Shown piece after piece: positions 41,141-50,415 of a stretch of 64,000 nt of DNA (its first letter is position 1; the number at the start of each line of letters is the position of its first letter). A program made the translations under genes and the position numbers. The DNA is from Paraniabella ginsengisoli (GTDB taxonomy: Bacteria; Bacteroidota; Bacteroidia; Chitinophagales; Chitinophagaceae): NCBI RefSeq assembly GCF_022513635.1, contig NZ_JAKWBL010000002.1:248001-312000 (forward strand), in the 5' to 3' direction. Under the pieces are notes generated by a model that worked only from the letters and a program-made list of their open reading frames with translations, had not been told where the DNA came from and made no database searches.

Positions 41141-42294
41141 ATGAATAAAGTGTTAATGGGAACAAGTAATAGCAAAACCATATTTGATTCGTCAATAGTT
41201 TGTTTAGTTATATACATATTCATTAACAGCCTCTTTGTCTTCAAGTATGGAAGCCGCCAATCTTATATAAATCCTTTGTTATTAACAATAGGCATTTCGC
41301 TGTTCTATGTTTTTTAATCTTGTTCTTCTATAAAGTAAAATGGTCAAACCATGTTTACCGTTCTTTGTTTTTTGGTACTGCTATTCTGTACCTGTTATTT
41401 GACATATACATTAATATTAGTGTTGATAAATATGCGTTAAATATTGACCGATGGTCTGCGATGGAAGCAGGTATAAGATCAATTCTTTCTGGTGAATATC
41501 CTTATTCGGCAATCGATCACATGCAAGGGAGAACTTCTAATTTGCCTACGTTAATATTTCTTGGTATTCCTTTTTATTTAATGGGCGACGTAGGGTATTT
41601 ACAGGTTTTTTGTGCAGCTATTTATTTTTTGTTTATCTATATTTTGTTCGATGATTATCGAAAAAGGTTTTTTGCCTTGCTTTTATTCGTTTTATCTGTT
41701 TCGATTAATTATGAACAATATGTAAAAAGTGATATTATTTCCAATTTTATAATTGTTTCAATTTATTCGGTTGTAGTACAAAGAAAACGCGATAAAGGGC
41801 TTTCTCTTGGTCTGTTGATTACTGCATTTCTATCAACTCAATTGCTTTTAACAAGGCTTGTTGCGCTAATGCCACTTAATGTAGTTCACTTTAAATGGTT
41901 TGTTCAATTGAAGCTGAAAAGAAAAATATTCTTTTTGATCATAAGCTGTATGCTGATTGTTCTGAATTTATATTTTGTTTTAAAAAACGTTCCGTCGCTT
42001 GAAAGATTTAAGGAGCACAATCCTTTTATGCTTCAGAATAGCCAGCTTCCTTTTGCTTTAAGTATTCTTTGTATAGGATTAAGTATATATTCGTCTTTTG
42101 TAGTAAAGAATTTAAATGCCATGCTTAAGTACACTACACTATGTTTGTTGCTTACAGCTGCACTGGCGATGGGAGCAAAATTTTATACACATGGTATTTA
42201 CAATGCATTTTTTAATTCTCGTACAGACTTAACTTACTGGAATATGGCTATGCCTTTTTTGATTTTTTACTGGACTTTTAAAATCAAAAATTAA
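41141..42294 (+). CDS. Polytopic membrane protein, possibly GT-C-like (one frame break)
   Basis: About 384 residues with roughly nine hydrophobic segments and little soluble sequence. The ATG at 41141 starts MNKVLMGTSNSKTIFDSS; the frame breaks in a T6 run near 41315 and one added T restores YVFLILFFYKVKW. A loop DRWSAMEAGIRSILSGEYPYS after the third segment resembles the Asp-containing first loop of GT-C glycosyltransferases of the GT87 kind. I cannot assign a function. No partner gene is beside it. Confidence 0.65.
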
Positions 42295-42355
42295 CGCTTC
42301 AACATTATCTAAAAGATAAAGTGATTTTAATTTACACAATTTAAATTCCTTGCAT

Positions 42356-42363
42356 TATCTTTG
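42356..42363 (+). promoter_or_regulatory. -7 promoter element of pyrB
   Basis: TATCTTTG, exact consensus, with the pyrB ATG only seven bases downstream. The predicted transcript would begin about three or four bases before the ATG. Confidence 0.55.
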
Positions 42364-42370
42364 ATTTTTA

Positions 42371-43296
42371 ATGAAGCTTTCAACGCAACATTTGCTAGGC
42401 ATTAAAGACCTCACGAAAGAGGACATTTCTCTTTTTCTTGATACAGCCACCCAGTTTAAAGAAGTTTTACAGCGACCTGTAAAGAAGGTTCCGTCTTTGC
42501 GAGATGTTACTATTGTGAATCTCTTTTACGAGAACTCAACACGCACAAGAATTTCTTTTGAACTTGCTGAAAAGAGGCTTTCCGCAGATACTATTAATTT
42601 CACGGCATCCGGCTCGTCCGTCTCCAAGGGCGAAACCTTATTGGATACGGTGAATAACATTCTGTCAATGAAAGTTGATATGGTGGTGATGCGGCATAGC
42701 GCCAGCGGAGCGCCCCATTTTTTGTCGCAGCATATTCCTGCGGCTATTGTAAATGCAGGCGACGGTGTAAATGAACATCCCACACAGGGTTTGCTTGACG
42801 CCTTCTCCATTCGTGAAAAGGTAGGAAAATTACAGGGTACAAAAGTGGCCATCATTGGCGATATTGTTCATAGCCGTGTGGCGATGAGTAATATTTACCT
42901 GTTGAAAAAAATGGGCGCTGAAGTTACTGTTTGTGGCCCGCCCACATTAATACCCAAATATATTAAAGAAGCTTTTGGCGTAAACGTTAGTTACAATATT
43001 GAGGAAACGCTCAACTGGTGTGATGTTGCCAATGTTTTAAGAATTCAATTAGAAAGGCAGAATCAGGTTTTGTTTTCTTCCTTAAGAGAATATAATTTAA
43101 GTTATGGCATCAGCCGCAAATTGCTTGAAAGCCTGAAAAAGACGTGGTAATTATGCATCCGGGGCCGATAAACCGGGGAGTAGAACTTGATAGCGATGTT
43201 GCCGATAGCGGACAGTCCATAATTTTACAGCAGGTGGAAAACGGAGTAGCCGTAAGAATGGCGGTGCTGTATTTATTGTCAAATAAGAATAATTGA
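42371..43296 (+). CDS. pyrB: Aspartate carbamoyltransferase catalytic subunit (one frame break)
   Basis: Second step of pyrimidine synthesis: carbamoyl phosphate plus aspartate gives carbamoylaspartate. About 308 residues. [13 protein letters not shown] is the carbamoyl-phosphate loop, [14 protein letters not shown] and [14 protein letters not shown] follow, and [13 protein letters not shown] holds the aspartate site. The frame breaks in an A5 run near 43139; one added A restores [13 protein letters not shown] and carries the gene to the TGA at 43294-43296. No regulatory subunit pyrI is adjacent. Confidence 0.96.
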
Positions 43297-43310
43297 GGAG
43301 GAAGGTGAAG

Positions 43311-43470
43311 GGTGAATGGATGAGTAATGAATGGTGAGTAATGAATAGTGAATAGTGAATAGTGAATGATGAATAATGAGTGGTGAATAATGAGTGGTGA
43401 ATGGTGAGTAATGAATAGTAATGGTGAGTAATGAATAGTGAATGATGAATAATGAGTGGTGAGTGGTGAA
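43311..43470. repeat. Heptanucleotide repeat array (TGARTRR)
   Basis: About 22 seven-base units of the form TGAATAG, TGAGTGG, TGAATAA, TGAATGA, with one six-base unit near 43413. The order of unit variants is itself repeated (a block around 43345-43395 recurs near 43425-43465), which suggests larger-scale duplication. It lies directly after pyrB. Confidence 0.85.
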
Positions 43471-43504
43471 AACAGATTGGAATTGATTGACGAAAGATAT
43501 ATAG

Positions 43505-43541
43505 GATGCCATAAGCACAACAAATGAACTGAGCGTAGCAA
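43505..43541 (-). repeat. 37-nt dispersed repeat, copy 2
   Basis: Read on the minus strand it starts TTGCTACGCTCAGTTCATTT and ends GTGCTTATGGCATC, matching 26497-26533 at 32 of 37 positions. Confidence 0.6.
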
Positions 43542-43618
43542 TTTCGATGCTATATGTTTACTGCTTGCTCAACAAAAAATAATTAACGCCGATAAGATTT
43601 TACTTTTTAATCTTTAGT

Positions 43619-44107
43619 ATGTCTGAAAAAATCTGTCTTTTTCCCGGAACTTTTGACCCGATGACATTGGGACATGAAGATATTATAAACCGCGCCATAC
43701 CTTTATTTGATAAAATAATAGTTGGTATTGGATTTAATACTTCAAAAAAACCGATGTTCTCAACCACGCAAAGATTAAAATGGATTAAAGACATTTACGG
43801 CCATTCTGATAAAGTTGAAGGGGCCGTATATGAAGGTTTGACAGTGAACTTTTGCAAAAAAATCGGTGCCAGGTTTATATTAAGAGGAATTCGGTACGTG
43901 AGTGATTTTGAATATGAAAAAACAATTGCAGATGCTAACCGGGCATTGGATAAAGAAATTGAAACGGTCTTTTTAACAGGAGAACCAAAATATACATCGG
44001 TAGCTTCGACCATCGTTCGCGATATTATAAAGAACGGAGGCAATGCCAGTCCATTTCTTTCTAAAGTTGTTTGCGATTCTTTAAAAGATAATTTGTCTTT
44101 TGAGTAA
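43619..44107 (+). CDS. coaD: Phosphopantetheine adenylyltransferase
   Basis: Adenylates 4'-phosphopantetheine in coenzyme A synthesis. Uninterrupted, 162 residues, the usual length. FPGTFDPMTLGHEDII (residues 8-23) holds the TFDPxTxGH nucleotide motif; ILRGIRYVSDFEYE and STIVRDIIKNGG are the other conserved blocks. Its stop lies five bases from the stop of the convergent beta-barrel gene. Confidence 0.97.
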   Translation: MSEKICLFPGTFDPMTLGHEDIINRAIPLFDKIIVGIGFNTSKKPMFSTTQRLKWIKDIYGHSDKVEGAVYEGLTVNFCKKIGARFILRGIRYVSDFEYEKTIADANRALDKEIETVFLTGEPKYTSVASTIVRDIIKNGGNASPFLSKVVCDSLKDNLSFE

Positions 44108-44112
44108 AGCAT

Positions 44113-44850
44113 TTAGTTTAAAAACCAAGAAACACCTAACGAAGGTGCTAACGATTTATACCTAAACCTGTCATTAGCGCTTGGGGTCTGTTGAATTTCT
44201 TTGTCAGTTGTGTATTCAGAAAAATAGAAGCTTACGCCGCCATGAATACCAATCTTGTCCGTTAGTTTGTAACGTACTGTTAGTGCAGAATTAAGATTTC
44301 CCAAATCGTTGTCGCTAATAAGTAAAGCATTGAAGCCGGTTGGTTTTGCTTTTATATTTGATTGGTTGGATGAGACGTCTTGCGGGATATGATCTTTATT
44401 ATACTTATAAGTAGCATCATCCACTTTTTTACCAAAAGAAAAACCAATCAAATCAATATTAAATCCTGCATAAAGCTTTGGCGTTATATTATAACCCAGC
44501 TCCAGCGCCAGGTTCAGCGCATTGGTATTGGATTTTGGAATAAAAAGTGAATCGATATTTTCTTTTATGTTTTCTGTAAATAATACGCCTGGTCCGGTTT
44601 TGCCGCTTGTTAATTTTGCAGGTGCAGTTAAATAATCTTTATCAGCAGCAAAGTATGATGTAAGGCGCAAACCCAAGCCCACTTCTATCTTTCTTTTATT
44701 ACCTAATCTCCAGTTATGAAAATAAGATGGCGCAACTGAAAATCCGTTACCGGCAGAAAAAGTAAGATTTGCGGTTCTAATTGTTTTGTCTGTTTGCGCA
44801 TGTAAGCAAACGGGAATGATTAAAATTAAAAAAGGCAGTAGTTTTTTCAT
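44113..44850 (-). CDS. Outer-membrane beta-barrel protein, unknown function
   Basis: Uninterrupted, 245 residues. Signal peptide MKKLLPFLILIIPVCLHAQ, then alternating polar/hydrophobic strands (KIEVGLGLRLTSYF, LNLALELGYNITPKLYAGFNID, IGIHGGVSFYFSEY) and a C-terminal aromatic strand LAPSLGVSWFLN, typical of small barrels in the outer membrane. No named family is recognised. Confidence 0.75.
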   Translation of the reverse strand: MKKLLPFLILIIPVCLHAQTDKTIRTANLTFSAGNGFSVAPSYFHNWRLGNKRKIEVGLGLRLTSYFAADKDYLTAPAKLTSGKTGPGVLFTENIKENIDSLFIPKSNTNALNLALELGYNITPKLYAGFNIDLIGFSFGKKVDDATYKYNKDHIPQDVSSNQSNIKAKPTGFNALLISDNDLGNLNSALTVRYKLTDKIGIHGGVSFYFSEYTTDKEIQQTPSANDRFRYKSLAPSLGVSWFLN

Positions 44851-44911
44851 AATGTAGTGTTAGCGTATATAAATGTAGGCTTTAAACTTTAAGCTCGATT
44901 AAATTTTTTCT

Positions 44912-44944
44912 TAAAATAAAAAACCTGCTCGTAAAAGCAGGCTT
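44912..44944 (-). terminator. Intrinsic terminator of the M56/TonB gene
   Basis: Stem CCTGC / GCAGG (extended by flanking AA/TT) around an eight-base loop; on the minus strand a T-rich run follows. It lies 24 bases after the stop at 44968. Confidence 0.8.
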
Positions 44945-44967
44945 CCTTCCATTTCTTGCAAGGAAAT

Positions 44968-46748
44968 CTATTGATCTGTAATTTGAAAAGTGATGGGTTG
45001 TTTACGGTAAGCTGTTACTTGTCTGCCATTTTGAATGGCGGGTTGCCATTTTCCACTGGCTTTTACTACTCTTAACGCTTCTTCTTCCATGCCATGGCCA
45101 TGTTTTGTCAATGCCTTAAAATCTGTTGCATTTCCGTTTTTATCTACAATGAATTGAACAATGGTTGTATAAGTGCCAGCGCTGGCACCATTATCAACCG
45201 CTACTTGTCCCTTTAAGTTCCTTTCCAAAAAGAACGCCAGTTGCCAGGATATTTGGCGTCTTGTTCAACTTTGGTGAAGACTTCTGTTAAGCTCGAGTTT
45301 TTATCAATTAGTTCTGGTGAATTTTTTTAGGAAGAACTTGAAAAGATACTTGTTGCTTTCGATATGAAGTTTGTGCTACGCCATTCAATATTGCAGGATT
45401 CCATTTATCGGATTTTTTGATCACTTTTATTGCTTCTTCCTCCATGCCAAAGCCCATTTCGGTGACAGCTTTAACATCATTTACTTCTCCATTTTTGTTT
45501 ATTCTAAATTGTATAATTGCATTGTAATTTCCAACCGGAGCACCATTTTTTCGAGGTATGTCCGCATCAATATGCCGCATCAAAAATGTTTTCCACGCAT
45601 CTTGTCCACCTGGATATGACGCATCTATGTTGACTAAAGTGTAAACTTCATTTTTTTCTTTCCCAATGTCTTCAAGTGAATCAGAAGAATAACTAACTAA
45701 AGTTACTCCTCTCATAATCGGAGTGTATATGTTATCTTCGGAAATATTCAATTTTCTTTTGTTAGAAGGAATTGTATCGGTTTTCGGTGTGACTATTTTG
45801 ATTTTTGATTTCTGGCTATCGTGAGTTGAAATATTTGACGATAAGTTAGTTGTAACTGCTGGTATTTCAGCAACTGCTTCTTTAATCTCCTTTTTATAGG
45901 TAAATCCAAATAAAGCAATAATAATTGTTGCTACAGGCAGCACCAATAATTTTCTCAGCCATTGGTACGCGGGCTTTTTTGACGATGTTAACATGGCAAT
46001 TCTTCTTTTTAATTGATTATGAAAAAGGGATTTACTAATTTATATTTATAAGTGCCTATGGCCTGCATTAGTAACAATTCTGCGTATTCGCTGGTGTCTT
46101 TTTCTTCGGTTGCATGCTTATCGGCTAAAAATTCCTGAATGGCTTTTATTTCATTTTTGATTAAATGGAAAAACGGGTTGAACCAGAACAAAGCCGTAAT
46201 TATTTCTGTAAATACAAGATCGTAACTGTGCTTTTTTGGATATGATACATTTCGTGCCTGAAAATATGCCCGCCTTCATTGGAGTTGAGCGAAATATTCT
46301 TATTCCAAAATAGCCATTTGAAAAATGAAAACGGCGCTTCCTTATTTGTGGTATTGATAAAAATAATACCATCAGTTTGCGTAATGCTTCCTTCGGATTT
46401 TATCTGTAGAATTTTTCTTAATGCTGCTATAATTCTGGTAATAAAAAACACTGTAATAGCAGTATAAATAAGATATACTGCCGAAGTAAGATTGAGCCAA
46501 TTGGTTTCTGCCTTTTTTGACACAACAATAATACTTTCATTCAGGCTACCTAAAGATTGATAAATAATGTCGGAGTTGTCTTCAAAATATACTTGTATTT
46601 TAAATATAGGAAGCAACAGGCTTAGCAATACAATGGCCAATAAATAAAATCTGTTGTATTGATGGAATTTTTCATTGCGCAGAAAAAAATGATAATAACC
46701 ATATAATATTCCTGAGCAAATAACCATTTGTAGGAGGTAAGCAATCAT
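44968..46748 (-). CDS. BlaR1-like M56 metallopeptidase with two TonB C-terminal domains (four frame breaks)
   Basis: About 594 residues. Four N-terminal membrane segments carry a cytoplasmic zinc protease with HEMYH at 165-169 and a downstream EFLADKHA motif. A further membrane segment (LLVLPVATIIIALFGF) leads to two tandem TonB-like domains, each starting near YPG and carrying QF-x-I/V-x-KNG and EEEA-x-x-V. Breaks near 46212, 46017, 45324 and 45231 are each repaired by one base. In BlaR1 systems the protease responds to an envelope signal and inactivates the BlaI repressor, encoded five bases upstream here. Confidence 0.85.
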
Positions 46749-46753
46749 GGTTT

Positions 46754-47122
46754 TTATTTTTTATTTTTGGATGATTTGATTTGATGAAGTAGCGTTTCTA
46801 ATTCCTCAATACTCAAATTGTTTTCCTTTACCATAAACGATACTACATTAGTGAATGAACCTTCGAAATATCCCTTCACCATTTGTTTCATTGTTTTTTT
46901 GGAGTAAGCTTCTTTATCAATAGCAGCTACATATTGGTGTTGCCTGCCAAATACATTTACTGTAACAAATTCTTTTTCTATCAGAATTTTTAAAATCGTG
47001 GCAACTGTGTTCTGGTGTGGCTTTGGAGCATCCATATTATCAAGCACCTCTCTCAAAAACTGCGGCCCTTTATCCCAAAGGATGTGCATGATCTGTTCTT
47101 CGGCTTTAGTAAGTTGTTTCAT
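46754..47122 (-). CDS. BlaI/MecI/CopY-family repressor
   Basis: Uninterrupted, 122 residues. N-terminal winged helix (LTKAEEQIMHILWDKGP, HQNTVATILKILIEKEFV) with a C-terminal dimerisation helix pair (KGYFEGSFTNVVSFM). Represses its own operon and probably the M56/TonB gene downstream; proteolysis by that partner would relieve repression. Two palindromes of the expected operator form lie 28-65 bases upstream of the ATG. Confidence 0.92.
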   Translation of the reverse strand: MKQLTKAEEQIMHILWDKGPQFLREVLDNMDAPKPHQNTVATILKILIEKEFVTVNVFGRQHQYVAAIDKEAYSKKTMKQMVKGYFEGSFTNVVSFMVKENNLSIEELETLLHQIKSSKNKK

Positions 47123-47149
47123 CTGAATTTGAATTTGAAAGCAAGTTAA

Positions 47150-47187
47150 AACTAATTATTTAGTTTAACAACTATTTTTTTAGTTGT
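47150..47187. promoter_or_regulatory. Paired BlaI-type operators
   Basis: Two palindromes: AACTAA-TTAT-TTAGTT (47150-47165) and ACAACTA-N6-TAGTTGT (47168-47187). Both share the AACTA...TAGTT half-site and lie in front of the repressor gene, as expected for autoregulation. The divergent ftsE start is 119 bases away and could also be affected. Confidence 0.75.
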
Positions 47188-47305
47188 ATTTTAAAGTAGA
47201 TAAAATTTGTAGAAATTTATTTGTGTTACTATTCTTATCATGCACATATTTAATTTCAAATGAGCATTTTGGTTTATTTTGCAACTCTTCAAGTTTTAAT
47301 ATAAT

Positions 47306-47994
47306 ATGCAACAGCCGATCATAGAAATTAAAGGTGCCAATATTTATCAGGGTGAAAATTTGGTATTGAAAGAAGTAGATCTTACTATAAAAGAAGGAGA
47401 GTTTGTTTACCTGGTGGGAAGAACAGGTACCGGCAAATCGAGTTTGTTAAAAACCTTGTATGGAGATTTATTGCTGACCGAAGGTGATGCAGTTGTTGTG
47501 GATTACCAATTAAAAAACCTGCACTGGAAACAGGTGCCCTATTTGAGACGCAAGCTGGGCGTGGTTTTTCAGGATTTTAGATTGCTGACCGATAGGAATG
47601 TGGCTAACAATCTTCGGTTTGTATTGAAAGCCACAGGCTGGACAGATAAAAAAGAGATTGACGAAAAAGTGGAAATGGTTTTGGAACAAGTAGGCTTGAA
47701 AGACAAAGCGAAAAAATGCCTTATGAAATGAGTGGTGGCGAACAGCAACGTGTGGATATAGCGCGGGCATTATTAAATAGTCCCAAATTGATTTTAGCAG
47801 ATGAACCTACGGGGAACCTTGATCCGATCACAACTGGCGAAATTATGAACCTGCTTTTGTCTATCGCTAAAGAAAGCAATGCGGCAATTGTAATGGCTAC
47901 ACATGATTATTCAGTTGTGAAAAAATATCCGGCAAGGCTTATTAAAACAGAAGGTGGTAAAGTGATAGACAATGCTACCATAGATAATCTATAA
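47306..47994 (+). CDS. ftsE: Cell-division ABC transporter ATPase (one frame break)
   Basis: ATPase partner of FtsX, which controls peptidoglycan hydrolases at the septum. About 229 residues. Walker A is GRTGTGKSS (~39-47), the signature is MSGGEQQR and Walker B is [12 protein letters not shown]. The frame breaks in an A6 run near 47713; one added A restores [15 protein letters not shown]. ftsX is not adjacent. Its 3' end overlaps the convergent glycosyltransferase gene by 20 bases. Confidence 0.92.
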
Positions 47995-49099
47995 ACGTCT
48001 GTATATTTTTATCGTTGTTGTAAGTATTTTCCAACAGTCGCTTTCGCAATTTTACTTCTTCTTCCTCAAAGGGTAAATAATAAAGTTGAGAGATGATCGA
48101 AGCTAAAGCATTTGAATTGGTGCCTATGTGACAAGCTTCTTCAAGTCCTGTTCCTTCAACCATCGCAGGTGTGGTTACACAATGCCTTCCTTTATATAAC
48201 GCATGAAGCAGTTTCAAACGGATTCCAGTAATGTTTTTATTAAAACATGGAAGGATGTTGATATGTGCTTTTTGTACCAAATCCTCCATTTCAGTTTCGC
48301 TGGGACTACTTACCAGGCAAGTATTTTGGCATAAGCCCGCTGCTTTCTCAATGCTTTTAGTAGGGTTTTTTCCTGCAATGACAAACGGTATTCTTACCTT
48401 ATTAAAAACATTACTCAATAACCAAAGCGCCGCTTTTTCAGTTGCAGGAACTGCAAGGTTTCCATGAAAAAGACACAAACTACCAACACCCGTTGGACAT
48501 TCGACCTTTTGCCAACTTAGAAAGGGTGGAATGACCTGCACGTTTTGAAATCCCAGATCTTCGAAGCTTTGTTTATCATCATTAGATACACAGGCGTACA
48601 TGCAGTCATCAGGAAGGGTGGGCGTGTACTTTTTAGTTAACAGGCTTTCGGCAATATAATAGGTTTTTTTGCAGGGTTCATCGTGCTGCGCGCCAATTCC
48701 CTGTAATGCAAGGATTCTTCATTATGCATACGTATGCATATTTTGCGTCTCTCTTGGTTTATTTTGCTAAGGATACCGGTTGTGTGTAATCCTTCTAACA
48801 GAATAGGATAATTGTCTTTATTAAGATTTTCGACCAGCTTTTCATTACACCTTGCATTTACAAATGATGGGGCATTTAATGAAAGACAGTCAAGCGGCTC
48901 TTTTTTGCATAAGACTGTACAGTGTCGCAGTAACGACTTAATTCTGCCGAGCTACACTTGTCGCTAAAGTTAAAATAGTGCAGGTGTATTTTGATACCTT
49001 TTTTATGAAAAGCTTTGATGCGATTCAGCATATCAATAGACCCCCACAGTCCGCAGGGCAAGGCGCATCCAAACAAACGATATGTAAATAATTGTTCAA
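47975..49099 (-). CDS. Glycosyltransferase, GT4-like (three frame breaks)
   Basis: About 375 residues. After repair the N-terminus reads [20 protein letters not shown], the nucleotide-sugar glycosyltransferase opening, and the C-terminal half has [21 protein letters not shown] and [24 protein letters not shown] with the final donor-site motif [13 protein letters not shown]. Breaks are near 49043 (G run), 48905 (A run) and 48669 (A run). The best start is a TTG at 49097-49099. It could act in surface glycan synthesis with the Gfo/Idh gene 220 bases upstream. Confidence 0.7.
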
Positions 49100-49317
49100 A
49101 TCTTAAAAAAACGTAGACTTAATAGATTTTTAACTTTTGTGTATTATAAAAGCAAATTATCTGCTTTTTACGTAATGTTTGTATAAAACAACCATTTTCA
49201 CAAAATTGTTCGATATATTATTTATTGAGTTAGTTGTGTCGTTAAGGGTAAGAGCTAATCGGTTTATTCTCATGTGGTAATTGAAAGTCAGCATGAAGTT
49301 TTTCGTTTTACAAAAAT

Positions 49318-50300
49318 TTAATGAACATCGCTTTGGCTTTTATATAATTCTTCAATTAAGCTGATCGATTGGATACTATCATTGCCTAAAGTGGCGGTAT
49401 TAGGCAGCCCAGACAGAGCCGATACCACTTCTCTATAAATTGTATAATGGCTTTCAGATTTAGCAATTGGCTCATCAAATGAAGGGCATTCCATATTTTC
49501 AATATTCAAATAGTCGACCTTATCAAGAAAAGGTCCGGAAAATTTCAGGCCTCCATTTGTTCCTTTTAGTTCAATACTATTTTCATTTTGACCAGGTAAT
49601 GCATTTACCGAATAATTCAACGTTCCAATCATGCCTGATTGCATCTTAAATTTCACTTGTCCGCAATCTTCAAATTCTATGTATGGATGATCAATATTAG
49701 CACTGTTTAACCGAAATGATGAGACATTTCCAAATAACCATAAAACCAAATCAATATGATGGCTGAATTGTGTATATAATGTACCACCGTCGGTACTTTT
49801 AGCGCCTCTCCAATCTCTATAATAATTTCTGTTCCTATTCCACAAACAATTGATCTCAAAAGATGAAATATTGCTGATTCTTTTTCTTCAATAATCTTTT
49901 TGATAAAAAGTAAAGAAGGGTAGTGACGAAGCTGTTTAACTACAAATAAATGTTTGTTGCAAAGGCGCGATACTTCTAACATTTTTGCTGCGTCTGTACT
50001 ATTGATAGCCATGGGTTTTTCGCATATAACATGATATCCCATTTTCATGCATTCAATGCTTTGTGCCGCGTGCAGATAATTTGGCGTGCAAATACAAACT
50101 ACATCTATATCGTCCTGTTGTTGCAGAAGTTCAGGTAAAGTTGAATATGCTTTGCAGTGGTGAGTTTCGGCTAATATGTTTGCTGCATCGATATTCTGGT
50201 CATAAACAGCAACGAGTTTGCCAAAAGCTGTAGCGGCTTTAGCATGCCGATTGGCAATATTTCCGCAGCCCACAATAGCAAAATTTGTTTGTTTTGTCAT
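49318..50300 (-). CDS. Gfo/Idh/MocA oxidoreductase, WlbA/WbpB-like (one frame break)
   Basis: Cytosolic NAD-dependent sugar oxidoreductase of about 327 residues. AIVGCGNIANRHAKA opens the Rossmann fold; SPNYLH-type CTPNYLHAAQS and VICEKPMAI follow, and GGTLYTQFSHHIDLVLWLFG is the substrate-side motif. These resemble WlbA/WbpB dehydrogenases of UDP-sugar acids. The frame breaks near 49884 in an A run; repair gives EEKRISNISSFEINCLWNRNR. Start chosen at the ATG at 50298-50300. Confidence 0.82.
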
Positions 50301-50415
50301 CGCCTGCAAATGTAAAGGAGTTGGACTTTTTTAGTGGTTTATTCTGTGAGTTACTATGCAAAAAGCGTGAAAGACCGAAATCCTTCACGCTTCAAAATCA
50401 AAAGTAATAATATTA

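Larger units (their letters stand above)
43297..43618. other. Intergenic region made mostly of repeats
   Basis: No gene. It contains the TGARTRR array (43311-43470) and the second copy of the 37-nt repeat (43505-43541), then an AT-rich stretch leading to coaD. Minus-strand open frames here encode only repetitive His-Tyr-Ser peptides from the array. Confidence 0.7.

Noticed and set aside
43311..43470. Possible CRISPR array
   Set aside because: Units are contiguous degenerate 7-mers without spacers of unique sequence, and no cas genes are present.
43110..43541. Minus-strand open frames encoding His-Tyr-Ser-rich peptides downstream of pyrB
   Set aside because: They are the translation of the seven-base repeat array and partly overlap pyrB antisense; the composition follows from the repeat and no start or family is plausible.
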